DNA from: Rapana venosa
Lineage: Eukaryota > Mollusca > Gastropoda > Neogastropoda > Muricidae
Assembly: GCA_028751875.1 (NCBI GenBank)
Contig: CM054141.1
Span: 36,928,578-36,992,577 of the forward strand
Reading direction: 5' to 3'
DNA: 64,000 nt
In this document: positions 10,790 to 21,430 of the stretch, piece after piece
Layout: every line of letters begins with the position of its first letter
Position numbering within the stretch: the stretch's first letter is position 1
The notes under the pieces: generated by a model
Databases searched by the model: none
What the model was told of the DNA's origin: nothing
Seen by the model: only the letters and a program-made list of their open reading frames with translations
Program-made: the position numbers and the translations under genes

Positions 10790-10960
10790 GGGAAGGATAT
10801 GTCTCATAGAGAACTCGTGATCTGACTGTTCCTCGGGGCACGGGTTGAGTTATCGTTGAGGTGTTCATATATGGGGGGTTTCTCCAGAAGTTTACACTAG
10901 TTTTACATTCACTTTCCCTCAAGATGTTGAGATAAATTTATGAAATGAGGCTCTGTGCGC
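10790..10960 (+). mobile_element. decayed tRNA-headed SINE-like element
   Basis: TCTCATAGAGAACTCGTGATC, CTGACTGTTCC and CACGGGTTGAGTTATCG resemble a tRNA head with a damaged box B. The segment ends near TGCGCTACGGCACGTGTAATG. Family assignment is not possible by eye. Confidence 0.35.
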
Positions 10961-10988
10961 TACGGCACGTGTAATGATTATCTTAGGG

Positions 10989-11283
10989 TATGGGGACGGG
11001 ATAGCTCAGTGGTCGGAGCACTCGCTTTCCCCCAGCCAAGTTAAGCAGCGTCGAGCGTGGTTACCAGTTGGATGGGTGACCGTTTGCGCGCCTTGGCTTC
11101 AGTACAGTTCCCCCAGTTCACCCAGCTGTAAATGGGTACCTGCCCTCTTTAGGGTCAGGGAAGGTAAAGCAGCGAGGGAGAGGAGATGGGCGCCCCCCTC
11201 AATATGCTGGCCCTAGAGAAGTGAGGTCTCTGACGCCTCGCTCCCCTACGACCTTATAGGTTATGGGACTCCTTTACCTTTTT
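10989..11283 (+). mobile_element. composite tRNA-5S rRNA SINE, full length
   Basis: It has three modules. At 10991-11035 a tRNA-like head contains GGGATAGCTCAGTGG (box A-like). At 11036-11084 there is a 5S rRNA-derived segment (AAGTTAAGCAGCGTCGAGC, then TTGGATGGGTGACCG) matching the box A to box C internal promoter of invertebrate 5S RNA genes. From 11085 a body runs through ACCCAGCTGTAAATGGGTACC, TTAGGGTCAGGGAAGG, CAATATGCTGGCCCTAGAG and CTACGACCTTATAGG to CTTTACCTTTTTTACCTTT. Body-only copies in reverse orientation lie at 10075-10210, 52665-52830 and 53300-53460. The tRNA-first order differs from AmnSINE1-type elements, where the 5S part is 5'. Confidence 0.85.
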
Positions 11284-11812
11284 TACCTTTATGGTTACAG
11301 ACTCATCCGATTTTCGTAGAAGAGCAGGCCACAGCACGGATAGCACGAACATAGCCAGCATTCAGTCTGCAGCCAGATTAGGGGAGGGGATCTATCAGGT
11401 TCAACTTGACTTAGAGACTTTGCTTGGAAAAAGAAATATCAGCGCAGTGTCCTAACGACTCCTTAAGGAGTTAAAGCAGAATCCAGAAGTAAAATCAGAA
11501 TTCTGGAAACAAATCCAACTCCTTATCTACACAGTAATTAGCTTTAGAAGTCATATTCACGATGATTTTTTTTTATTTCGTATCATAAAGATCTGTTATT
11601 TATGCATAATGTGTGTGTGATTAGAAACCTAACAGGCTTGATAGAAAGCATAGAAATCCTGAGGCTAGATGTTAGATGCTTACCTTGGAACTACAGCGTA
11701 TATACTGTACATTGTTTGGTGACAATGTTTTGCCAAGAAAGCAACACAAACCCCCAAATCATCCCCTCCAAAAACAAAAGCCTACTCTGTTAGCAGAATC
11801 AAATATCTCTAT
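11284..11812. other. intergenic, nothing recognised
   Basis: No exon or repeat could be supported. Confidence 0.5.
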
Positions 11813-11814
11813 GG

Positions 11815-12010
11815 AGCTAAGCCTCCTGGTGAATTAAGGGTGGAGACTGACCCCATCTTTCAGGTCCACTTCAGGCACTGACCTGGTAGCGCCCTTTGTG
11901 TATACACGCAAGCAGAAGATCATAAATAGCACGTTAAAGATCCCATTATTCATATCAGGGTTTGGTGATTTGAGGAAACACAAAATACCCAGCATGCACC
12001 CTGTTCTTGG
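11815..12010 (+). mobile_element. SINE-D, partial
   Basis: The core reads CACGTTAAAGATCCCATTATT, then GGTTTGGTGATTTGAGG, AAACACAAAATACCC and AGCATGCACCC. A diverged copy of the same block is at 47900-47970. The tRNA head and the 3' third are missing or too decayed to see. Confidence 0.65.
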
Positions 12011-12468
12011 GGAAGGATAGGCTCCCCCACAGGCAAATTACCCGAGTGCAGTGCCCCAGTGTCTCTCTATTGAGTTACGGAAAAGGAGGGAGACGTACAT
12101 CAAAGCTGAATAGAACTGACCAAGAACTAGCAGCCAGCGCCTGTCTTTGTTTTAACATCAACCGGAACGTACTCAAAGGATGCGCGTTCCTTCTCTAAGA
12201 CAGCTAACAGACTAAATCCTATGGTAAATGTTGCCACAAACCACAATCATTTATGTCCCACGGACTGTTTCCACGATCCAATCATGCTCCGCAGTGACAC
12301 AAAGATTGTGCAGTTGGCGCTGCTTTGTAGAAACTGCACTGCTCCCAGTGCATTAGAGCACGATGTTGAGAATGCTGGTACTTCCATTGTAGCTCTACTA
12401 AGCTGTACCAGTCTTATAAGCCTGAGTGAGCCCACTCTTCGATCGTAGTGTTTGCGTACCTGCCGACT
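12011..12468. other. non-coding, with a probable decayed SINE-C piece
   Basis: At about 12315-12375, TTGGCGCTGCTTTGTAGAAAC and CTGCTCCCAGTGCATTAGAGC resemble the GGTGGCGCTGC to GGGAGAGCAGCC part of SINE-C. The small frames on both strands carry no domain. Confidence 0.4.
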
Positions 12469-12469
12469 A

Positions 12470-12507
12470 GCTCTACACTACACTTGATCCTTAGCCAAGA
12501 GTGGTCG
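12470..12507 (-). pseudogene. U2 snRNA 5'-end-like fragment
   Basis: On the minus strand CTTGGCTAAGGATCAAGTG followed by TAGTGTA resembles the highly conserved U2 snRNA 5' region (GGCTAAGATCAAGTGTAGTA), with one inserted G and one A-to-G change. Similarity is not evident beyond this segment: the branch-point pairing and Sm regions are absent. It is at most a truncated pseudogene or a SINE-borne fragment and cannot be functional. A chance match over about 20 bases remains possible. Confidence 0.4.
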
Positions 12508-12509
12508 TG

Positions 12510-12510
<1 letters not shown>

Positions 12511-12592
<82 letters not shown>

Positions 12593-12615
12593 AGGTTGTT
12601 GTGTGTGTGTGTGTG

Positions 12616-12705
<90 letters not shown>
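12511..12705. repeat. (TG)n microsatellite
   Basis: Two TG blocks are separated by AGAGGTTGTTG near 12592-12602. All Cys-Val or His-Thr frames here are artefacts. Confidence 0.97.
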
Positions 12706-12744
12706 CACATTCAGTTAGAATTTATTTTCAAATTGAGAAGAAAA

Positions 12745-12835
12745 GGCGAGGCTGGGAATCGAACCCAGAACCTCACGGTTTACTTGTTAAGCAGGTGAAC
12801 GCCTTAACCGTCCAGCCATTTTCCGTCTTATAATC
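12745..12835 (-). mobile_element. SINE-A tRNA-like head (5' fragment)
   Basis: On the minus strand it reads GGCTGGACGGTTAAGGCGTT, AACAAGTAAACCGTGAGG and CTGGGTTCGATTCCCAG. It matches the head of the full SINE-A at 47365-47730. Box A and box B are both well preserved. It ends after the head, so the shared body is missing. Confidence 0.75.
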
Positions 12836-13040
12836 ATTGAAAAACCTCACCATTAACAGTCTGCAGAGGTCTAGGAGACGAAGAAAACAGAAATACAGGA
12901 GAGCAAACGATCTTACAGATAGGCCAATGTGGTCTGTAAAAGCCATAATTATCTACTGTTTTATAAGACCATTATCTCTCTTTTTTTTTTTCTCTCTCGC
13001 CACTGTTTCTGCTCTTTGTGTGAGCGCGCACGTGTGGTAA
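12836..13040. other. short non-coding spacer
   Basis: No gene seen. A T-run is followed by the start of the large TG block. Confidence 0.5.
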
Positions 13041-14700
<1,660 letters not shown>

Positions 14701-14705
14701 CCTGA

Positions 14706-15309
14706 TTCATTGATAGGCTGGTCCTCACAGTTATAGCGTCTATAGTCTGTGAAGTTAATTTGAACACAAATGAAAGAAAAAACACTCAACCCATCCCTAT
14801 ACCAAACTCCTTAACAAAATGGAATTTAACGTGTTTAAAACGTTAAAAGAAATAATTACAGAAAGAGAAAATATCCAGGAAAGGCATGTAACCAAACCCT
14901 TAACGCTGTTTAATATTTTAATATCAAACGACATATGTCTGTGAAAGTTGAAGGGGTTGAGCCAACAATGTGAAGCCACATTGGTAAGTTTCATTTAATG
15001 TTATGTTATGTTTATATTTTATGATAATACTGGAACAAGTCCATGTTGCTTTATCACCTAATCACATCATAATACACATGATACATTACTATCGGGTTCA
15101 GTGTTATGACCATGAAGTATTGATCAGTGTATCGTATTGTGTCAATGACCTATGAGGACAGAGATTGCTGTCAGCTAAATTGTCTTTAACGAGTTATATC
15201 GATGCTTAAACGCTTTATTTAAATGGCACTTTTTCTGTGAATAGGATTACTGTCCTGAAAGAAGATATCAGAAACATTCCAGCAAACCGTTTTCCAAGAA
15301 ACAGAATTC

Positions 15310-15312
<3 letters not shown>
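14706..15312. other. intergenic, nothing recognised
   Basis: AT-rich single-copy-looking DNA. A noisy second copy is at about 20310-20868, which provides the clearest alignment for judging error type. Confidence 0.6.
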
Positions 15313-15383
<71 letters not shown>

Positions 15384-15480
15384 TGAGTGTGTGTTAGTGT
15401 GTGTGTGTGAGTGTGTGTGTGTGTGTTTGAGTGTGTGTGTGTTTGAGTGTGTGCCCGCGCGCGCGTGTGTGTGTGTGTGT
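15313..15480. repeat. (TG)n microsatellite with TGAG variants
   Basis: A TG array with GAGTGAGTGTG interruptions and a short GCGCGCGC block near 15461. Confidence 0.95.
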
Positions 15481-15544
15481 GTGTTTTAATTTGTGTGTGT
15501 TTATTTGTGTGTGTTTGTATGTGTATGCGTGTTATTTTTGTGTT

Positions 15545-15867
15545 TCATTCTTTTGTTTCGAGGATAATGGAATGAGTAATCGTGTGTTGTTTTTTTACAT
15601 CAGTACCCGTGCGTATGTAATTTTGTCAGTTTTGTTATTCGTTCCCACTGGTACACAATGGCCTACTCTTCCGGAAAACGGAACGGGTTTTAACGCGTGC
15701 GCAAGATGTTGTGATTGCATTCGAACATGGGACCTCGGTTTATAGTCTCATCCGAACTATTGGGGGAGTGAAGTCGGCAGGAAAAACTTTCTTGAACGAA
15801 ACTCGAACCCGGGTCAGCATATCACGAGCGCAATGCGGGTAACTCTAACCTCCAGGCTATCCTATCT

Positions 15868-15870
<3 letters not shown>
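15545..15870 (-). mobile_element. SINE-B, near full length
   Basis: The reverse complement shows a head with CTGACCCGGGTTCGAGTTTCG (box B intact), the linker with a small deletion relative to 1463-1840, and the shared body ending ATTCCATTATCCTCGAAAC. The noisy duplicate of this same copy is at about 21093-21375. Confidence 0.88.

Positions 15871-15871
<1 letters not shown>

Positions 15872-15927
<56 letters not shown>
15872..15927. repeat. (CT)n microsatellite
   Basis: A perfect CT run adjacent to the SINE-B head. Confidence 0.95.
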
Positions 15928-15929
<2 letters not shown>

Positions 15930-16017
15930 GCATGCACAAGCATGTGAGCATGGATGTGTGCGTGTGTATGCGCGTGCGTATGTGTGTGTGTGCGTGTGTG
16001 CATGTGTGTGTGAGTGT

Positions 16018-16531
16018 GTCAAGTCAAAGTCAAAGTCAAACTTATATTTCCAGATGGTACATTGAATAAGCAAAATAATTGCTTTTATTGTTAAGCCATC
16101 TAAGAGGGAAAAAACCAACAACAACAAAAACAACAACACACAAATAAACAATTTATTTTGTTATACCAAACCTTATTGAAAAGGAAATTATAAAGATAAA
16201 TATGACGATGGTGACTACGACAATGATGACGATGGCAATATCAATAAACCTTTGACAATTACTACTGCCAGAAATATCGATGAAGACGATGATTATACGA
16301 TGAAACTACTAATCAAAAACATTACAGCAGATCATGTTTCAATATCCAACACAATCCCTACATAAATACACACATACATTACATATGACCATAGGCTCAC
16401 CCACTTACGCTATTATTTGCTAATCACAATTTTAAACACACACACATACACAAGCCCACTCCCACACCCACAAACCCGTGCTGGTGTGCAAGCAGGCATG
16501 CACGTACACATTCATCCACACATACAATCAT

Positions 16532-16601
<70 letters not shown>

Positions 16602-17245
16602 CATCGTACTACAAAATACAATTTAAAAAATCTTTCGAATAAGAATAACAACAATAAAAAGAAAAAAAAGAAGAAAAAGAAAAAGACGAAGAAGAAAAGA
16701 AAAAAATCGTAACGAAACAATCCTAAGAATGATGAAAAATATACATTGGTAAGGAGGGAGGAATTACAATTCGTTTTCTGTACAGTTATTTATTATATAG
16801 TTTTTCAAATGTTTTTTTAATGGCTTTTGGTGGTAATATTTTTTCAACTGTCTTGGGAGGTTATTCCATAACTGACTACCTAAATACAAGAAAACATTGT
16901 CTTGTAGAGATTGTTTCTGGGTCTTGGAAACTATAGCGAATGATTGTGCCTGTGTTTATTTATTTTGAAGGTATTGGTTATCTTTGGAGGAGCATTTCAC
17001 TATATAACATTATGCATGCATACAGCTTTGTTGAAGAAAAGTCTATTTCGGAATTTTAGTATATTGTTTTGCTTGTGGTCAGTAACAGTTAAGGTACTTG
17101 ACTTTAATAGTACCAACTTTACTGCTCATTTATATAAACGGTGGGTGAATTTCAAATTTGTGTCACTGCAATTGTCCCATAGTGTGGATGCATAGTCAAT
17201 AATAGGCAAAATATGGACAAAAAGAGAAGAGTTTCAGAGAATTGT
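16018..17245 (-). mobile_element. CR1/jockey-like LINE, 3' part with (TTTGAC)n end
   Basis: Read on the minus strand, 17240-16995 encodes HILPIIDYASTLWDNCSD, a stop, then STLTVTDHKQNNILKFRNR and LFFNKAVCMHNVI. After a frameshift, 16880-16765 encodes LYLGSQLWNNLPRQLKKYYH. These are typical C-terminal motifs of CR1/jockey-group reverse transcriptase proteins (PIIDYxxxxW and SxLWNNLP). A long 3' UTR containing a (CA)n block (16530-16600) ends TGCTTATTCAATGTACC, AAGTTTGACTTTGACTTTGAC. The same 3' end occurs at 52140-52235. The element is 5'-truncated next to the RTE-like element. Confidence 0.75.
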
Positions 17246-17287
17246 TATCAAGAAGATTTTTAAAAATTTTTTAGATAACTGAAGAAG

Positions 17288-17983
17288 CCTGAGATGTCCA
17301 GATATCAATGGCACATCCTTGGGCTCTGCGAAGTCAGGTGGAAAAACTTGGGAGAAACAACAACCCAGGAAGACCACAAATTATACTACAGTGGAAAACA
17401 GTATAAACATGAACACGGCGTGGGGTTTCTCGTTCACAAAGACACCGTGAACACCGTCATGAGCTGTCAGCCTGTGTCCAGCAGACTTATTACCATCCGC
17501 CTGAGAGCAACCCCCTTTAACATAACTATAGTACAGGCATACGCCCCTACATCAGACTGCACAGATGAAGCCGTAGAAGAATTTTATGACCAGCTACAAG
17601 AGGTTCTGAATCAAACACCCAAGAAAGACATCCTCATTGTGCAAGGCGACTGGAACGCCAAGGTAGGAGAAGATGCATGGAAAGACTGGGAGGGCGTTTG
17701 TGGGCCACATTGTAATAACCAATCAAATGAAAGAGGCTTGAGACTCCTGGAGTTTGCCAGTAACAACCACCTCCAGCTAGTGAATACACTTGGCCCACAC
17801 AAGAAATCCAGAAAATGGACATGGCATAGCCCAAATGGAGAACACCACAACCAAATAGATTACATCATGGTGAAAAGACGGTTTCAGTCTAGCGTTAACA
17901 TCGCACAGACACGAAGTTTTCCAGGAGCAGACATAGGGAGTGATCATGATCTTGTGATGATGACTTTCCGACTACGTCTATAG
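17288..17983 (+). pseudogene. RTE-like LINE, apurinic endonuclease domain (5'-truncated)
   Basis: The frame encodes the exonuclease-endonuclease-phosphatase fold that nicks target DNA for retrotransposition. Visible motifs are HILGLCEVRW near the start, VQAYAPTSD, VQGDWNAKVG, TWHSPNGEHHNQIDYI and the catalytic GSDHDLVM at residues 215-222. The first catalytic motif of the family (N-terminal Asn and Glu region) is mostly lost, so the copy is truncated at its 5' end. TAG at 17981-17983 interrupts the reading frame, which otherwise continues in the same phase into the reverse transcriptase. Database hits to such sequences are often labelled craniofacial development protein 2-like, which is a misnomer for this endonuclease. 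Confidence 0.88.
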
Positions 17984-19268
17984 AAAATCCACAAGCGGAA
18001 CATCAGGATCAAATTTGACCTCGAGAAGCTGAAGGACCCAGAGGTATTAGAAATTTTTCAAGCAAGGATAGGTGGAAAGTTTGCAGCACTCACTGTGATA
18101 GACTCAGACATAGATACACTGACGAATAGCTTCAATACAGCGGTGACTGAAACAGCAAACGAGCTTCTTGGCAAACGCCGACCAGTCAAAAAACCATGGG
18201 TCACATCTAACATCCTACAACTATGCGACAAGCGTAGAGAGCTGAAGAAAAAGAAAAATGAAACAAAAGAAAGAGCAGAACAATATAGGGCAGTCAACAA
18301 AAGAATCAGAAAGTCCATGACGGAGGCAAAAGAGAATTGGATCGGTGAACAGTGCCAAGACATTGAAGAGAACATCAAGAAAAACGATAGCAAGAAAGCA
18401 TATCAGCTGGTGAAAGACCTGACTAGCACAAAACAGAGAAAAGGTTTAACAATCCAAGACAAAAATGGGAAGTGTCTCACTGACGACCAGGATATTCTGA
18501 ACAGATGGACAGAATACTGCTCCGACCTGTATAACTATAGAACCGCAGGAGATCCAGAAGTCCTTAATGTACCCGAAAGCAAAGACACAGACAGTCACCC
18601 TATCCTCCGAGAAGAAGTGGAAACAGCAGTCAGATCGCTGAAAAAGGGGAAGTCAGCAGGGGCTGACAACATTCCAGCTGAGTTGGTCCAAGCTGGAGGG
18701 GAAGCCATGATCAGCGCCCTACTAAGAATCTGCAACAAGATCTGGCAGACAGGAAAATGGCCAACACCATGGACGCAGTCACTCATCATCACCCTCCCCA
18801 AGAAAGGAAATCTACAACAATGCCATAATTACCGCACAATCAGCCTCATATGTCACCCAAGCAAGGTCATGCTGCAGATAATATTGAATAGACTGAAGCC
18901 ACAAGCAGAGACCATCATTGCTGAGGAACAAGCAGGTTTCAGAGCAGGGCGCAGCACAACAGAACAGATATTCAACCTCAGAATACTATGTGAGCGGTAC
19001 CTTCAACATCAACAAGACCTTTACCACGTATTTATCGATTTTAAGAAGGCATTTGACAGGGTGTGGCATGCAGCTTTGTGGGCAACCATGAATTTGTACA
19101 GCATCAATGCAAACCTGATCAGAGTCATCAAACAGCTGTACAGCGAGGCCACCAGTGCAGTGTACTACAACAACAACATTGGAGAATGGTTTCGAACAAC
19201 AGTTGGAGTAAGGCAGGCTGTCTACTCTCACCCACCTCTTTCAACATCTTCCTTGAGAGAATCATGTG
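17984..19268 (+). pseudogene. RTE-like LINE, reverse transcriptase (cut off at 19268)
   Basis: It continues in phase after the TAG at 17981. The linker (FDLEKLKDPEVLEIF) leads to the fingers and palm: SLKKGKSAGADNIPAEL, WTQSLIITLPKKGN, EEQAGFRAGRSTTEQI and the catalytic-Asp motif VFIDFKKAFDRVWH. A one-base deletion at about 19216 shifts the frame at VGVRQ/GCLLSPTSFNIFLERIM. The sequence stops abruptly after that motif, so the second catalytic motif (xADD), thumb and C-terminus are missing. The break coincides with the change to noisy sequence, and the missing part appears, corrupted, at about 24.42-25.0 kb. The truncation is therefore probably an assembly artefact rather than a biological 3' loss. 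Confidence 0.88.
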
Positions 19269-19274
19269 GGGGTT

Positions 19275-21390
19275 TGTGTGTGTGTGTGTGTGTGTGTGCG
19301 GTGTGCGTTTTTTGAGTGTGTGTGCGGTGTTTATGCGCGCGGTTGCGTGTGTGTATTTGAATACTGCGTTGTATGGTGTTGTGGTGTGTGCTTTGGTGTG
19401 TGGGCGGTTTGCGTGATGAAGCAAGGTGGGCATTAAAGTACGCGGGGTTTGTGTGTGTGTTTTGGGGGGGTTTGTGCATGCAATGTGTGTGTGTGTTTGT
19501 GTGTGTGCTTGGCGTGTTTTTCCGCGCTTTGCATGGGGGGTAGTGTGTGTAGTGTGGTAGTGTGGTAGTGTGTGTGTGTAGTGTAGTGTATGTAGTGTGG
19601 TGTTGTTAGTGTGTGTGTGTGTTGGTTGTGTTAGTGTGTTTGTGTGTGTGTGTTTGTGAGGGGGAAGGAGAGAGAGAGAGAGAGAGAGAGGGGGAGAAGG
19701 GAGAGAGAGAGGAGGAGGAGAGAGGACTAGTGTGTATGTGTGTGTTTGTGCGTGTGTGTGTGTAGAGAGACAAGGAGGAAGGAGAGAGAGAGAGTGTGTG
19801 TGTTGTGGTTGTGTGTGTGTGTTTTGTGGTGGTGTGTGTGTTTGTGTGTGTGTGTGGGTGTGTGTGTGTTTGTTGTGTGGTGGGGGTGTGTGTGTGGGGG
19901 TGTTTTTTGTTTGTGGTGTGTGTGTTGTGAATGTGTGTGTGTGTTTTTTTTATGTATGGGGTGGGGTTTTTGTCTGTCTGTCTGTGTTTTCTTTTATTAT
20001 TTTGTGTTTTTGTTGTGTGGGGGTGTCTGCGTTGATTGTGTGTATATGTTTTTAGCCCCTGTGTTGTGGGGGTATCTGGCGTATTATTTCAGTAGGTTTG
20101 TCCTTTTTTTTTTTTTTTTTTTTATTGTTGTGGTGTGTGTTTTTATGTTGTGTGAAAGGGCGTAGGCGCGTGGTGGGTTTTTGGGTGTGTGTGTGTTTTG
20201 GGGTGGGTTGTGGTGTGTGTGTGTGTGTGTGTGTTGTGTGTGTGGTGTGTGGTGTGTGTTGTGTGTGGTGTGTGTTGTGGTGTGCGCGCGGCCTGCGCGC
20301 CTGGTTCATTTAGGTGGTTCCTTTTTGGTTATGTCTGTAAATTTAAATTTGAACCAAAAAAAGAAAAACCCCAACCCCCCCTTACCAATCCTTAAAAAAA
20401 TGGAATTTAACGTTTTTAAAAAACGTTAAAAGAAAAAAATTACAAAAAGAGAAAATATCGGGAAAGGCAGAAACCCAAACCTTAACGCTGTTTAAATTTT
20501 ATATAAAAACGACATTTTTTGTGAAGTTAAAGGGGGGTTGAGCAACAATGTGAAGCACTTGGTAAGTTTCTTTTAAATGTTTGTTAGTTTATATTTTATG
20601 AAAATACGGGAAAAGCATGTTGCTTTATCACTAATCACATCTTAATACAATGATACTTTACTACGGGTTCTTGTTATGCCCCATGAAGATTGATCAGTGT
20701 TGTATTGTTAAATGACTATGGGCCAGAGATTGTGTCGCTAAATTGTCTTTAACGAGTTATATATTTAAAACGCTTTTTTTAAAAGGGCATTTTTTGTGAA
20801 TAGGTTACTGCCCTGAAAGAAGTATAAAAACATCCAGAAACCGTTTTCCAAAAAACAGAATTCTTTTGTGTGGGGTGTGTGTGTGTGTGTGTGTGTGTTT
20901 TGTGTGTTGTGTGTGTGTGTGTGTGTGTGTGTGTGGTGAGTGGTGTTAGTGTGTGTGTTTGGGTGTTGTGTGTGTTTTGAGGTGTGTGGTTTGAGTGTGT
21001 GCCCGCGGCGCGGTGTGTGTGTGTGGTGTTTTAAATTTGTGGGTTTTATTTTGTGTGTTTGTATGTGTATGGTGTTTTTTTGTGTTCTTCTTTTGTTTCG
21101 GGGATAATGGAATGGAAATTTTTGTGTTTTTTTTTTAATCGTCCCCGTGGTTGTTTTTTGTCGTTTTGTTTTCGTTCCATGGCACTGGCTTCTTCCCGGA
21201 AAAACGGAAGGGTTTTAAGCGTGCGCAAGATGTTGTGTTTGCTTTCAAACTTGGGCCCTGGTTTTAGTCTCATCGAATATTGGGGGGTAAAGTCGGCGGA
21301 AAAACTTTTTTGAACGAAACTCGAACCCCGGGTCAGCATATCACGAGCGAATGCGGGTAAACTCAACCCTAGGCTATCCTATCTCCCCCT

Positions 21391-21430
<40 letters not shown>

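Noticed and set aside
10989..11084. Functional tRNA or 5S rRNA gene
   Set aside because: Neither module is complete. Both are partial promoter regions fused to a SINE body that recurs elsewhere.
12745..12835. Functional tRNA gene
   Set aside because: Box A and B are good but the arms do not form a full cloverleaf, and the same sequence heads SINE-A.
17294..17983. Host gene 'craniofacial development protein 2'
   Set aside because: The motifs (GDWNAKVG, NQIDYI, GSDHDLVM) and the in-phase reverse transcriptase show it is a LINE endonuclease.
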